NCBI GenBank assembly: GCA_022825925.1
Contig: JAJDVW010000016.1
Coordinates: forward strand, 1-64,000
Length of the DNA stretch: 64,000 bases
Direction of reading: 5' to 3'
From: Pseudomonadales bacterium
GTDB lineage: Bacteria > Pseudomonadota > Gammaproteobacteria > Pseudomonadales > Azotimanducaceae
Of this stretch, positions 11,122 through 20,563 are shown piece after piece (positions within the stretch are counted from its first letter, which is position 1; each line of letters opens with the position of its first letter). The notes below the pieces were generated by a model that was given only the letters and a program-made list of their open reading frames with translations, did not search any database and was not told where the DNA came from. Position numbers and translations under genes: made by a program.

Positions 11122-11622
11122 CTACTCGAAACGCCCGAGGATCGCGTCGAGGTCCTCGGCGCGCACGTTCTCGATCAGTTCTTCGTCGACGAGCATCGTC
11201 GGCGCCTTGTCGCAGGCGCCGAGACACACGATCGGGAGCAGCGTGAAACGGCCGTCCGGGGTCGTCTCGCCGTAGCCCACGCCGAGGTGCTTCTGGATGT
11301 CGCGCGCCAGGCCGTCGGCGCCCATGATGAAGCAGCTCACGCTGTCGCAGACCATGACGACGTGGCGTCCCACGGGCTGGCGGAAGATGCGGTTGTAGAA
11401 GGTCGCGATGGCGTCGAGGGCGGCGGTGGACATGCCGAGGAGCCTGCCGATCGCTGCCAGGCTCGCGTCCGACACCCAGCCCCGGTGCTTCTGCACGATC
11501 ATCATGGCGTCGATGGCGGCGGATTGGCGGTCCGGCAGGTGCGCGCACTCGTGCTCGATGAGGGCGACCTCCTCGTCGGACAACTGCTCGACCGGTTCGA
11601 ACGTCGAAACCGTTTCGCTCAT
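11122..11622 (-). CDS. nuoE: NADH-quinone oxidoreductase subunit E
   Basis: Thioredoxin-fold [2Fe-2S] subunit (cluster N1a) of 166 residues. The four ligands fall in C-x4-C (CDSVSC) and C-x3-C (CLGAC). The ATG at 11622 overlaps the nuoCD stop as ATGA. Confidence 0.97.
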   Translation of the reverse strand: MSETVSTFEPVEQLSDEEVALIEHECAHLPDRQSAAIDAMMIVQKHRGWVSDASLAAIGRLLGMSTAALDAIATFYNRIFRQPVGRHVVMVCDSVSCFIMGADGLARDIQKHLGVGYGETTPDGRFTLLPIVCLGACDKAPTMLVDEELIENVRAEDLDAILGRFE

Positions 11623-13382
11623 CGGTCCACGTCCGCCATGACGAAGTCGATGCTCGCGATGATGGCGATCAGGTCCGCCACCATGAAGCCGTTGCTGATG
11701 AGCGGGATCTGCTGCAGCGCCGGGAAGGACGGCGTGCGGATGCGCGTCCGGTAGGCCATGGTGCCGCCGTCGGAGACCGAGTAGTAGGAGTTCCAGCCCT
11801 TGGTCGCCTCGATCGTCGTCGCGGACTCGCCCGGGGCGATCACGGGACCCCAGCTCACGTTCAGGAAGTGGTGGATGAGCGTCTCGATGTCCTGCATCGT
11901 GCGCTCCTTGGCCGGCGGCGTGGTCAGCCGGTGGTTCGCCTTGTGGGGGCCGGGCGGCATGTCGCGGGCGCACTGCTCGATGATGCGCAGGCTCTGGCGG
12001 ATCTCCTCCGCCCGCACGACCGCGCGGTCGTAGACGTCGCCGTTCTCGGCGGTGGGAATGTCGAACTCGATCTGGTCGTAGCCGCTGTACGGGCGGTTCT
12101 TGCGCAGGTCCCAGTCGGAGCCGGTCGCCCGCAGCGACGGGCCGGTGATGCCCCAGTCGAGGCCTTCCGCCGTGTTGTAGGCACCGATGCCGATCGAGCG
12201 CTTCTTCAGGATGTTGTTCTTGAGCGCCATCTTCTCGTAGTGGTCGAGGCGCTTCGGCATGTACTTCACGAAGTCGAGCACCATCCGGTCCCAGCCCTTC
12301 GGCAGGTCCTGCGTGACGCCGCCGATCCGGAACCAGCTCGGGTGCATGCGCCCGCCCGTGATCGCCTCGACGATGGAGAACAGGCGCTCCCGGTCCGCGA
12401 ACATGTAGAACACCGGCGACATCTGGCCGACGTCCTGCGCGTAGGTGCCGTAGAACAGGAGGTGGCTCGCGATGCGGAAGAACTCCGACAGCATGATGCG
12501 GATGAACTGGGCGCGGTCCGGCACCTCGATGCCCGCCATGGTCTCGACGTTCATGACGTAGGGCAGGTTGTTCATCACGCCGCCGAGGTAGTCGACGCGG
12601 TCGGTGTAGGGGATGTAGGTGTGCCAGCTCTGGCGTTCCGCCATCTTCTCCTGGGCGCGGTGGTGATACCCGATGTCGGGCACCGCCTGCACGATCACCT
12701 CGCCGTCGAGCTGCAGGGCGATGCGGAACACGCCGTGCACGCTCGGGTGGTTCGGGCCGAGGTTCAGGAACATGAAGTCCGTGTGCTGGGCCTCCCGGCT
12801 CATGCCCCACTCTTCCGGCACGAACCGCAGCCCCTCCTGCTGCGACTCCTGGAACTCCGGGGTCATCGTGAAGGGGTCCATCTCCGTCGCCCGGGCGGGA
12901 TGCTCCTTGCGCAACGGGTGCCCTTCCCAGTTCGGCGGGGTCAGGATGCGGCGCAGGCTCGGGTGTCCGGCGAAATCGATGCCGAACATGTCGTAGGCCT
13001 CGCGCTCGTACCAGTCGGCGACGGGGTACACGGAGGTCACGGAGGGCACGGACGCGGCCCGCTCCGGGAGCGCGGCCTTGATGCGGATGTCCCGGTCGTG
13101 GCGCAGGGACATCAGGTGATAGAAGACGGTGAAGTCGGAGTCCGGCTGGCCGTCGCGGAACTGCCGCGTGCGCTCGTCGATGGCCGACAGGTCGAAGAGG
13201 AGCTCGAAGTCCTCCTCCTGCTTGAGGTGACGCAGCACGTCTACCACCTGCGACTTGTCGACCCAGAGCGTCGGGATGCCGTCCGCGGTCGTCTGCGTCA
13301 CGCAGTCCTCGCCGAACTGCGCCCGCAGCGCGGTGACGGGGCCGGGTTCGACCATCCCGGGATCCAGGGCGGCTTCGCTCAT
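11619..13382 (-). CDS. nuoCD: NADH-quinone oxidoreductase subunit C/D fusion
   Basis: A single 587-residue chain that joins the 30-kDa NuoC domain (about residues 1-190, with the [19 protein letters not shown] signature) to the 49-kDa NuoD domain (from about residue 200; [17 protein letters not shown] and the C-terminal segment ending in FVMADVDR). The NuoD half lines the quinone cavity. The fused form is characteristic of E. coli-like complex I and supports a gammaproteobacterial origin; many other groups have separate nuoC and nuoD. Confidence 0.98.
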   Translation of the reverse strand: MSEAALDPGMVEPGPVTALRAQFGEDCVTQTTADGIPTLWVDKSQVVDVLRHLKQEEDFELLFDLSAIDERTRQFRDGQPDSDFTVFYHLMSLRHDRDIRIKAALPERAASVPSVTSVYPVADWYEREAYDMFGIDFAGHPSLRRILTPPNWEGHPLRKEHPARATEMDPFTMTPEFQESQQEGLRFVPEEWGMSREAQHTDFMFLNLGPNHPSVHGVFRIALQLDGEVIVQAVPDIGYHHRAQEKMAERQSWHTYIPYTDRVDYLGGVMNNLPYVMNVETMAGIEVPDRAQFIRIMLSEFFRIASHLLFYGTYAQDVGQMSPVFYMFADRERLFSIVEAITGGRMHPSWFRIGGVTQDLPKGWDRMVLDFVKYMPKRLDHYEKMALKNNILKKRSIGIGAYNTAEGLDWGITGPSLRATGSDWDLRKNRPYSGYDQIEFDIPTAENGDVYDRAVVRAEEIRQSLRIIEQCARDMPPGPHKANHRLTTPPAKERTMQDIETLIHHFLNVSWGPVIAPGESATTIEATKGWNSYYSVSDGGTMAYRTRIRTPSFPALQQIPLISNGFMVADLIAIIASIDFVMADVDR

Positions 13383-13409
13383 GGTTCGGCTGTCGCTTCT
13401 CTCGTCGAC

Positions 13410-14090
13410 TCAGGAGCGACGCTTCAGGAGCGCATCCGAAAGCGGCGCGTCCCCCACGGTGGTCGGTTCCGCGAGCGTTTCGACCTGCATGCGTTCGGGA
13501 TTGCGCTTGTCGCGCTGGCTCGGTGCGTACTTCGACACGGAGCCGTCTTCCCCGATCATCCACGAGAGCGGCCGGTGGGTGTTCCTGATCGACTCCTGGA
13601 GCAGGGTCAGGCCCTGCATGAAGGCCTCCGGGCGCGGCGGGCATCCGGGTACGTAGACATCCACGGGCAGGAACTTGTCCGCGCCCTGCACGACGCTGTA
13701 CACGTCGAACATGCCGCCGGAATTGGCGCACGAGCCCATCGAGATTACCCAGCGGGGCTCGAGCAGTTGCTCGTAGAGGTGCTGCAGGACGGGCGCCATC
13801 TTCCGGAACACGGTGCCGGACACGACGATCAGGTCCGCCTGACGCGGGGTCGCGCGGATGACCTCGGCGCCGAAGCGGGCGGCGTCGTGGCGCGAGGTGA
13901 GCGCCGTCGCCATCTCCACGTAGCAGCAGGAGAGGCCGAAGTTGAACGGCCAGATGGAGTTGGCGCGTCCCCAGGCGACCAGGTCCTCGAGCTTCGCCGT
14001 CAGGACGCCGCGGGCTGCATCTTCCTCGTAGGCGGCGTCGACCTCCGCCATGGGCGCGTCGGCTTCCGTCTTGATGAGCCGCCACTGCAT
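13410..14090 (-). CDS. nuoB: NADH-quinone oxidoreductase subunit B (cluster N2)
   Basis: Carries the terminal [4Fe-4S] cluster N2 that reduces quinone. The 226-residue product shows the tandem-cysteine motif GLSCCYVEM and the remaining ligands in [10 protein letters not shown] and VPGCPPRPE. It starts 4 bases after the nuoA stop; a 27-base gap separates it from nuoCD. Confidence 0.98.
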   Translation of the reverse strand: MQWRLIKTEADAPMAEVDAAYEEDAARGVLTAKLEDLVAWGRANSIWPFNFGLSCCYVEMATALTSRHDAARFGAEVIRATPRQADLIVVSGTVFRKMAPVLQHLYEQLLEPRWVISMGSCANSGGMFDVYSVVQGADKFLPVDVYVPGCPPRPEAFMQGLTLLQESIRNTHRPLSWMIGEDGSVSKYAPSQRDKRNPERMQVETLAEPTTVGDAPLSDALLKRRS

Positions 14091-14094
14091 CGGG

Positions 14095-14523
14095 TCAGCC
14101 GCTCCCGTCCGCGCCGGCCCGGGCGTACCCCGGCAGGCGGGTCTGGCGGGCCTTGACGCCCCAGTCCAGGGCGCCGCTCCGGAACTCGTAGATCAGCGCG
14201 ATCAGCAGGATGAAGATGAACACCCCGGCGCCGATGTAGCCGCGCCAACCGACTTCGAAGAAAGCGACCGCCCAGCCGATGATGAAGATGGTCTCGAGAT
14301 CGAAGATCACGAAGAACATGGCGATCAGGTAGAACTCGATGGAGAACCGGCTCTCCTCGGCCTCGCCCGCTGGGACGACCCCGGATTCGAACGGGATGGT
14401 GCGGGCGCCGCCGTGGCGCGCCTTGGCGCCGATGAACCACGCGGCGGTGAGGGTCACGGCGAGCAGCGCGGCTACCGTCAGCGCATAGAGCAAGAACGGG
14501 AGGATGTCGTGACCTTCCGTCAT
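14095..14523 (-). CDS. nuoA: NADH-quinone oxidoreductase subunit A (first gene of operon)
   Basis: Three-helix membrane subunit (142 residues) with the ND3-type loop ([20 protein letters not shown]) and the following [14 protein letters not shown] segment that is diagnostic of NuoA. It is the promoter-proximal gene of the thirteen-gene operon. A purine-rich AAAGGAG lies about 16 bases before the ATG, a little further than ideal. Confidence 0.97.
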   Translation of the reverse strand: MTEGHDILPFLLYALTVAALLAVTLTAAWFIGAKARHGGARTIPFESGVVPAGEAEESRFSIEFYLIAMFFVIFDLETIFIIGWAVAFFEVGWRGYIGAGVFIFILLIALIYEFRSGALDWGVKARQTRLPGYARAGADGSG

Positions 14524-14714
14524 CGGCGGTCCGAAGTGGCTCCTTTGGCTTGCGAAAGGGCTTGCGAAAGCGTCGTGATTTCGTTGTGCGTGCCGCGCCG
14601 GTGCGCCGGCCCGAGAGCGCGCCGGCGAAGGCGGGCGGTAATATACAGGGGCGGTGGTTCGGACGCCAGAACCGGAGGGCCGAAGCTAGCCGAAGCTCGC
14701 CGAAGCGGGCGGGC
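14524..14714 (-). promoter_or_regulatory. nuo operon promoter and leader, with two sets of short repeats
   Basis: No gene is seen in these 191 bases. On the minus strand, a TATATT hexamer at 14645-14640 is the best -10 candidate; no convincing -35 box accompanies it. Upstream of it the nonamer GCCGAAGCT/G occurs three times at exactly 10-base spacing (14679-14687, 14689-14697, 14699-14707). Downstream, in the presumed leader, a 12-base unit GGCTTGCGAAAG is perfectly duplicated in tandem (14547-14570). One-turn phasing of the three upstream copies is what a cooperative DNA-binding regulator would need; that role is inferred. Confidence 0.45.
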
Positions 14715-15101
14715 TCAGGGCAGGACGGTGATGGCCGGGTGCCGGGCGAAGCCCTGGTCAAACGTAAAGGCGCGGGTCACGCCGTTGGCGCGCATCACGG
14801 CGAGATGCAAGCAGTCGCGACCCGACAGGTCGGTGGCGGCGGCGATGTCCGCTGCCATGCCGGCGTCCGCCCGAGTGACCGGGAACACGGTGTCGACCAG
14901 ATCGTCTAGGGTGCCAAACGCTTTGGCGATGGCTTCGCGCCGATCGATGGACGCGTAGCGATGGATCAACTCCTGGTAGACCTCGGCGCTTGTCACGAGT
15001 CTCTCGGCGGTGGACCGTGCGAGGAAGTCGACGGCGCGGTTCCGGTTCGGATGCGGCGCGCCGACCAGATACATGGGGACGTTGGAGTCAACGAAGATCA
15101 C
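14715..15101 (-). CDS. PIN-domain toxin (VapC-like)
   Basis: Probable ribonuclease toxin of a type II toxin-antitoxin pair, 128 residues from the GTG at 15101 (VIFVDSNVPMYLVG). The PIN fold is marked by the first acidic residue in FVDSN, a glutamate in SAEVYQELIHR, and later acids in SGRDCLHLAVM and FTFDQGF. The GTG is preferred to the upstream ATG at 15140 because PIN proteins begin directly with the first strand. It overlaps the antitoxin gene by 14 bases, typical of coupled pairs. Confidence 0.85.
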   Translation of the reverse strand: MIFVDSNVPMYLVGAPHPNRNRAVDFLARSTAERLVTSAEVYQELIHRYASIDRREAIAKAFGTLDDLVDTVFPVTRADAGMAADIAAATDLSGRDCLHLAVMRANGVTRAFTFDQGFARHPAITVLP

Positions 15102-15408
15102 GTCCCCGCTCGATATCGGCGAGCATCTCCTCAATGTCACCCGTCGGGAAGTTGCAGGTCAGCGCTTGCTCGATCGCCTTGCGGCGCCGCGCCGCCGTCT
15201 CGTCCCTGCTGCGCCACAGACCGGCCTCGTCCTCCAGTTCCGCAGTACGACGCTCGACCAGATCGACGATCTCGCCGACCATCCGTCGGTTCGTCGCGCT
15301 GCAGACGGTTTTGAACCGCACGTGCAGGCTCTCGGGCAGATTGACGCTGAGTCGCCTGACTGGCTCGACGTGTCCCGCTTGCGATGCATGATCTATCGGG
15401 GAAGCCAT
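15088..15408 (-). CDS. Ribbon-helix-helix antitoxin for the adjacent PIN toxin
   Basis: A 106-residue protein. Residues about 18-60 (RRLSVNLPESLHVRFKTVC, then MVGEIVDLVERR) form a ParG/Arc-like ribbon-helix-helix DNA-binding unit; the C-terminal part is charged and helical and would bind the toxin. Being first in the pair and overlapping the PIN gene fits an autoregulating antitoxin. The family assignment comes from pattern only, so it could also be called a CopG-like regulator. Confidence 0.75.
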   Translation of the reverse strand: MASPIDHASQAGHVEPVRRLSVNLPESLHVRFKTVCSATNRRMVGEIVDLVERRTAELEDEAGLWRSRDETAARRRKAIEQALTCNFPTGDIEEMLADIERGRDLR

Positions 15409-15455
15409 CTGAGAATCTCCCTAGCCGAGCCGTAGGACAACGGACACTCTTTGTG

Positions 15456-15486
15456 ACTATACACCTTTGTGCGTTTAGGTGCGTTT
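15456..15486 (-). promoter_or_regulatory. Putative promoter and operator of the RHH/PIN module
   Basis: On the minus strand a TATAGT -10 hexamer occupies 15461-15456. Just upstream, the octamer GTGCGTTT (plus-strand reading) occurs twice, at 15469-15476 and 15479-15486, 10 bases apart. Direct repeats one helical turn apart near a -10 box are the usual arrangement for ribbon-helix-helix autorepressors. Binding is inferred. The remaining bases up to 15590 hold no gene. Confidence 0.45.
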
Positions 15487-15590
15487 GGGTCGAAAAAGGC
15501 AGGATCAGGCGTTGGTCTGGCGGGTCCTCTGGACGCAACCCAAGGCACTCCCGTAGGCTGGCCGAAACCGCGGATGGCGAGGGGCCGCCG

Positions 15591-17303
15591 ATGACTCGAT
15601 CGACCATGATGCGCGCCTGCCTCCCGCTCGTCGCTTCCCTTGCGTGCTCCGGCGCGCTCGCCGAGACCCGCAACGCCTACTTCGGCGACCTCCACATCCA
15701 CACCCGCTACTCCTACGACGCGTTCTTCTTCGGCACGGTGGCCTCGCCGGACGACGCCTACGAGTTCGCGAAGGGCAAGCCGCTCGTGACCCCGGCCGGT
15801 GCCACGATCCAGCTTCGCGCGCCGCTCGACTTCTACGCGGTGACCGACCACTACTTCTTCCTCGGGCAGTGGTGGCTGTCGAAGCACGATCCGGACCACC
15901 CCTATGCCGACGATCCGGTCGTGCAGGACATCATCGCCCGCAACGACTTCGGCGCCGCCTTCCGCTTCCCCCACGAGCGCGTCGTCGAGGCGGACCTCAA
16001 GACGGCGTGGAAGGACATCCAGGCCGCCGCCGAGCGGCACAACGATCCGGGCACGTTCACGACCTTCATCGGCTTCGAGTTCACGCCGGAGAAGGACATG
16101 GACGGGCAGCACCGGGTGGTGATCTACCAGGGGACCCGGGTGCCGGAACTCCTGATCGGCCGCATCGAGACGCTGAACCCCGAGGACCTCTGGGACTGGA
16201 TGGACCGGCACCGGGCCGACGGCATCGAGGCGCTCGCCATCCCGCACAACACCAACCTCTCCGGGGGGCGCATGTTCGAGGGCACGTATTTCGACGGCTC
16301 CCCGATGGATGTCGCCTACGCGGAGCGCCGCATGCGCAACGAGCCGCTGGTCGAGATCGCGCAGATGAAGGGCACGTCGGACACGCATCCGTTCCTGTCG
16401 CCCAACGACGAGTGGGCCGACTTCGAGATCCGCCCGTTCAAGCTGGGTCCCCACGCGCGCAGCAACCCGAAGGGCAGCTACGTGCGCGACGCGCTCCTGC
16501 AGGGGCTCGCGTTCGAGGAACGCCTGGGCGTCAATCCCTACCGCTACGGCATCGTCGCTGCGAGCGACACGCACCGCGCCGGCCAGACCTACTCGGAGGA
16601 GGCCTTCACGATCCAGTACGGGCCCCGCGCGGGCGCCGAGCGCTTCGGTTCGGTCCCGGTCGACGCGGCGGGCACGGGCTACCGCGAAACCTCCAACCGC
16701 TACCACGGCGCGGCCGCGCTCGCCGGCGTCTGGGCGCCGGAGAACACGCGCGAAGCGATCTACGAGGCGTTCCGCCGCCGCGAGACCTTCGGCACCAGCG
16801 GGCCGCGCATCAAGGTGCGGCTGACGGGCGGGTTCGAAACGCCGGTCGCCCAGGGCGCCGAGCTAACCGCCGGCGAGGGCAAGCCCACGTTCCGCGCGCA
16901 GGCGATGGCGGACCCCGCCGGCGCGAAGCTGCAGCGGCTGCAGGTCGTCAAAGGATGGCTGGACGACGGGGACGCCCGCGAGCAGGTATTCGACGTGGCG
17001 TGTTCCGACGGCCTCGCGGTGGACCCGGCGACGCACCGCTGCCCCGACAACGGGGCGACGGTGGATCCGGCAACCTGCGGGTTCGATGCGGAACTCGGCG
17101 CCGCGCAACTCGACGCGACCTGGCTGGACGCTGGGTACGAACCGGGCCAACGCGCCCTCTACTACGTGCGCGTCCTCGAGAACCCGACCTGCCGCTGGTC
17201 CACCTGGGACGCCATCCGGGCCGGCACGCCGCGGCGTCCGGACCTGCCCGCGACCATCCAGGAGCGGGCATGGAGCTCGCCGATCTGGGTGCGGCCGGGT
17301 TAG
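15591..17303 (+). CDS. DUF3604 domain-containing secreted protein
   Basis: A 570-residue protein with a signal peptide (MTRSTMMRACLPLVASLACS, cleavage near ALA-ET). The mature part begins with YFGDLHIHTRYSYDAFFFG, a PHP-like metal-binding HxH motif typical of DUF3604 proteins, and later has VTDHYFF, AIPHNTN and ASDTHRAG, which look like further metal ligands. This fits a periplasmic or exported metallohydrolase of unknown substrate. It is convergent with the RND operon and divergent from the PIN module. The domain family has no firmly established reaction that I know of. Confidence 0.85.
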   Translation: MTRSTMMRACLPLVASLACSGALAETRNAYFGDLHIHTRYSYDAFFFGTVASPDDAYEFAKGKPLVTPAGATIQLRAPLDFYAVTDHYFFLGQWWLSKHDPDHPYADDPVVQDIIARNDFGAAFRFPHERVVEADLKTAWKDIQAAAERHNDPGTFTTFIGFEFTPEKDMDGQHRVVIYQGTRVPELLIGRIETLNPEDLWDWMDRHRADGIEALAIPHNTNLSGGRMFEGTYFDGSPMDVAYAERRMRNEPLVEIAQMKGTSDTHPFLSPNDEWADFEIRPFKLGPHARSNPKGSYVRDALLQGLAFEERLGVNPYRYGIVAASDTHRAGQTYSEEAFTIQYGPRAGAERFGSVPVDAAGTGYRETSNRYHGAAALAGVWAPENTREAIYEAFRRRETFGTSGPRIKVRLTGGFETPVAQGAELTAGEGKPTFRAQAMADPAGAKLQRLQVVKGWLDDGDAREQVFDVACSDGLAVDPATHRCPDNGATVDPATCGFDAELGAAQLDATWLDAGYEPGQRALYYVRVLENPTCRWSTWDAIRAGTPRRPDLPATIQERAWSSPIWVRPG

Positions 17304-17328
17304 CCGCCCGCCGACGGTTGCGCATCCG

Positions 17329-20300
17329 TCACGCAGCGCCGTGCTCCGGGGTGGCGGCCCTTGCCGCGACCGTCCCTTCCGCCATCCCCGAGACACGCAC
17401 GCGGTACAACAGACAGTACAGCGCCGGCACGAATCCCAGGGTCAGGACGGTGGCGAACGCGAGTCCAAAGAGGATCGCGACCGCCATCGAGACGAACAGG
17501 GGATCGCCGCCGAACCACAGCGGCAGCAAGCCGCCGGCGGTGGTCGCGGTCGTCAGCAGGATCGGGCGCAGTCGGCGCTGGGCCGCTTCGAGCACGGCCG
17601 GCGCCGGCGCAAGGCCGTTCTCGTCGATCTCGATGCGGATACGGTCGATGAGCACGATGCCGTTGTTGATGACGATGCCGGCGAGCGAAATGACGCCGAG
17701 CAGGGTCATGAACCCGAAGGACTCCCCCGTCACGAGGAGGCCCGCCGCCACGCCGATGAATCCGAGCGGAATCGTCAGCATGACGATCGCCGCCTTGCGC
17801 AGCGAGTTGAACTGCCCCACCAGCAGCACGAGGATCAGGAAGCCGGCGAGCGGCAGCTTGTCGGCAATGGAGGCGTTGGCGTCGGCGGAGCTCTCGAACG
17901 TGCCGCCGATCTCGTAGCTGTAGCCGATGGGCCAGCTGTGCTGCTCGGCGGCCAGCCACGCGTCGAGCGCCGTGGCGGTGCTGAACGCCGTCGCGCCGGA
18001 CGCCGGATCGAGGTCGGACAGTACCGAGAGCGTCTTGGAACGGTCGCGGCGCAGGATCCTGGACGGCTCGAAGGTGAGCGCGACGTCCGCGACCTGCCGC
18101 AGCGCCACGTTCTGGCCCGACTGGGCGTAGACGTTGATCGACTCGAGCTTGCCGATGTCCTCGCGGCCGCCGACTTCGGAACGCAGCACCACCGGGATCG
18201 CCTTGTCCCCTTCGCGGTACTCCGTCACCGGGGAGCCGGACAGCGCCGTGCGCAGCGAGGCCGCGATGTCCTGGTTGGTGATGCCGGCGCGGCGCGCGCG
18301 GGCGTTGTCGATCTCGACGACGAGCTTCTTGGTCTGCCGGCCCCAGTTGTCCGAGATGTTGCCCGTCCCCGGCAGCGTCGCGAGCTGCGCCTTGACGCCT
18401 TCGGCGAGCTCGAAGAGATGGTCCTGGTCCGGACCGTACAGGCGCACCTCCACGGGCGTCCCGCCGCCGGGGCCCGTCGCGAGCCGGTTGACGGAAACCT
18501 CGATGTCGGGATGCTTCGCGGCGACGTAGTCGCGCAACCGCTGCATCGCCGCTTCCGAGCCCTCGAAGCTCGCGGCGTTGGCGATGAGCCCCGCGTACCC
18601 CGGATTGGGCTGCACCGGGCTGTAGCCGAGGGCGAAGCGGGGCACGCCGCCGCCGAGGAAGAACGCCCAGTTGCGCACGCCTGCACCGCTTCCACGGCCA
18701 TCGCCGGCCTGGTCGCCCCGACGCGCCGCGAGTTCGTCCTCTACGAAGCGCTCGATGTCGAGGATCGCGGCTTCGGCGTAGCCAAAGGACGTTCCGTACG
18801 GGAACTCGAAGTCGCCGGTAAAGAGCACCTCCCGACTGTCTGGAAAGAAACTCTGCTCGACGAAGCGAAAGAGCCCGAGCGCGCCAAGCAGCAGCGCGAA
18901 CGCGCCGAACACGGTCACGAGGGGGCGCCGCAACAGGAGCGCGAGAAGTCGCCGATAGCGGCGCTGGAAGGGCGTGTCGAAGGGGTCCCGGGCGGCTCCG
19001 CCGCCGCCCTCCGCCTCTGCGTCGGACGCGGCGGCCGGCCTCGCGCGCACCTTCAGGAAGATCACGCACAGCAATGGGATCATGGTGATTGCGAGCAGCC
19101 AGGAAGAGAGCAGCGTGATCGCGATCACCTGGGCGAGCGGCGCCGTGTACTCCCCCACCGAGCTTTCGGCAAGCACGATCGGCAGGAAGGCGGCGACGGT
19201 GGTGAGCGACGACACGAGCAGCGGGACGCGCAGCTCCTTCGCCGAGGCCAGCGCCGCCTCGCGCGCGTCCTCGCCGGCGCCCATGCGCACGAGGATCGAT
19301 TCGCTCATCACGATGGCGTTGTCCACCAGCAGTCCGAGCGCGATGATCAGCGCCACCAGCGACATCTTGTCGAGGCCGATGCCGAGGTACTGCATCAGCA
19401 TCAGCGTCGCGACCATCGCCATGGGCACGAGGCTGGCCACGACGAGACCCGTGCGCAGCCCCAGAAACAGGAGCATCGCCGCCAGCACGATCCCGACCGC
19501 CTGCAGGATCGAGTTGACGAACGTCGTTACGGCACGATCCACCACCTCGGGCTGAAAGGCGAGGATGTCGAAGGCGATGCCCACCGGATAGCGCCGTTCG
19601 AGACCGGCGATGGCGGCGCGGAGGTTCTCGCCAAGCTGGACGACGTTGCCGCCGGCGCGCATCGAGACGGCGAGCGCCAGGGCCGGCCGGCCGTTGGCGC
19701 GCACCTTCTCGCGCGCGGGCTCCGCGTAGCCCCGATGGATGTCGGCGACATCGCCCAGATACACCGTTTCGCCCGTGCTGGGGAGCGTGACGAGCGTGCG
19801 GCCAATGTCCTCCACGGAGGTGAACCGCCCGGTCGGCTCGAGCGTGATCCGCTCCACCCCCGTGTCGACGGCGCCGCCGGAGACGATGATGTTGCTCGCC
19901 TGGAGGATGGCCTGAAGCTGCGCCGCGGAGAGTCCCAGCCCGGACAGCCGCGCGTTGTCGAAGTCGACGAAGACGCGCTCCTCCTGCACGCCCTGGACTT
20001 CGACCCGGGCGACATCGTCCACCGTCAGGAACACCTCCGCGACCTGCTCCGCGAAGCCCTCGAGCTCGCGGTGGGTGAAGCCGTCCGCGGTGAGCGTCAC
20101 CACCGTCCCGAACACGTCGCCGAGTTCGTCGTCCACCACCGGTACCACGCCCGCCGGCAGCTTGCCGGCGACCCCCGCCACCTTGCGGCGCAGGCTGTCC
20201 CAGACCGGCCGGAGCGTGTCGACGCCGGCCCGGACGTCGACGGTGACGATCGACAGTCCCGTGCGCGATTCGCTGCTGATGTGCTCGACGTCGGGGATCT

Positions 20301-20517
20301 CCTGGATCGCGCGTTCGATCGGATCGGTGACCAGGAACTCGACCCGCTCCGGCGCGGCGCCCGGGAACGGGGTGCGCACGACCGCGGTGCGCACGAGGAA
20401 GCCCGGATCCTCCGCCCGCGGCAGATCCCGGTAGGCGATCAGCCCCGACAACGCCACCGCGACGAGGGCCACGAACGTGACGACGCGGTTGTCGATCGCG
20501 TAGCGGGTCAGGTCCAT
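17329..20517 (-). CDS. RND-type efflux transporter, inner-membrane permease
   Basis: A 1,062-residue AcrB/HAE-superfamily pump that exports compounds using the proton gradient. The layout is the usual one: TM1 (residues 10-30), a large periplasmic porter domain, TM2-6 near residues 330-480 including ALGLLVDNAIVMSESI with the proton-relay aspartate, a second periplasmic domain, and TM8-12 (GVISLAGIVINNGIVLIDR and following). It is the last gene of a three-gene operon with its adaptor and outer-membrane channel. It resembles heavy-substrate HAE-1 pumps in length, but the substrate cannot be read from sequence. Confidence 0.93.
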   Translation of the reverse strand: MDLTRYAIDNRVVTFVALVAVALSGLIAYRDLPRAEDPGFLVRTAVVRTPFPGAAPERVEFLVTDPIERAIQEIPDVEHISSESRTGLSIVTVDVRAGVDTLRPVWDSLRRKVAGVAGKLPAGVVPVVDDELGDVFGTVVTLTADGFTHRELEGFAEQVAEVFLTVDDVARVEVQGVQEERVFVDFDNARLSGLGLSAAQLQAILQASNIIVSGGAVDTGVERITLEPTGRFTSVEDIGRTLVTLPSTGETVYLGDVADIHRGYAEPAREKVRANGRPALALAVSMRAGGNVVQLGENLRAAIAGLERRYPVGIAFDILAFQPEVVDRAVTTFVNSILQAVGIVLAAMLLFLGLRTGLVVASLVPMAMVATLMLMQYLGIGLDKMSLVALIIALGLLVDNAIVMSESILVRMGAGEDAREAALASAKELRVPLLVSSLTTVAAFLPIVLAESSVGEYTAPLAQVIAITLLSSWLLAITMIPLLCVIFLKVRARPAAASDAEAEGGGGAARDPFDTPFQRRYRRLLALLLRRPLVTVFGAFALLLGALGLFRFVEQSFFPDSREVLFTGDFEFPYGTSFGYAEAAILDIERFVEDELAARRGDQAGDGRGSGAGVRNWAFFLGGGVPRFALGYSPVQPNPGYAGLIANAASFEGSEAAMQRLRDYVAAKHPDIEVSVNRLATGPGGGTPVEVRLYGPDQDHLFELAEGVKAQLATLPGTGNISDNWGRQTKKLVVEIDNARARRAGITNQDIAASLRTALSGSPVTEYREGDKAIPVVLRSEVGGREDIGKLESINVYAQSGQNVALRQVADVALTFEPSRILRRDRSKTLSVLSDLDPASGATAFSTATALDAWLAAEQHSWPIGYSYEIGGTFESSADANASIADKLPLAGFLILVLLVGQFNSLRKAAIVMLTIPLGFIGVAAGLLVTGESFGFMTLLGVISLAGIVINNGIVLIDRIRIEIDENGLAPAPAVLEAAQRRLRPILLTTATTAGGLLPLWFGGDPLFVSMAVAILFGLAFATVLTLGFVPALYCLLYRVRVSGMAEGTVAARAATPEHGAA

Positions 20518-20563
20518 GTCGGGAAATGTTTCATGCGAAGGGGCCCTCCCTCCGACTCCCCGC

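Noticed and set aside
14524-14714. tRNA or small RNA gene before nuoA
   Set aside because: I looked for a cloverleaf and CCA end; only GC-rich segments and short repeats are present.
16863-17396. Minus-strand frame opposite the end of the DUF3604 gene
   Set aside because: It overlaps a well-supported gene in antisense and has no family features.
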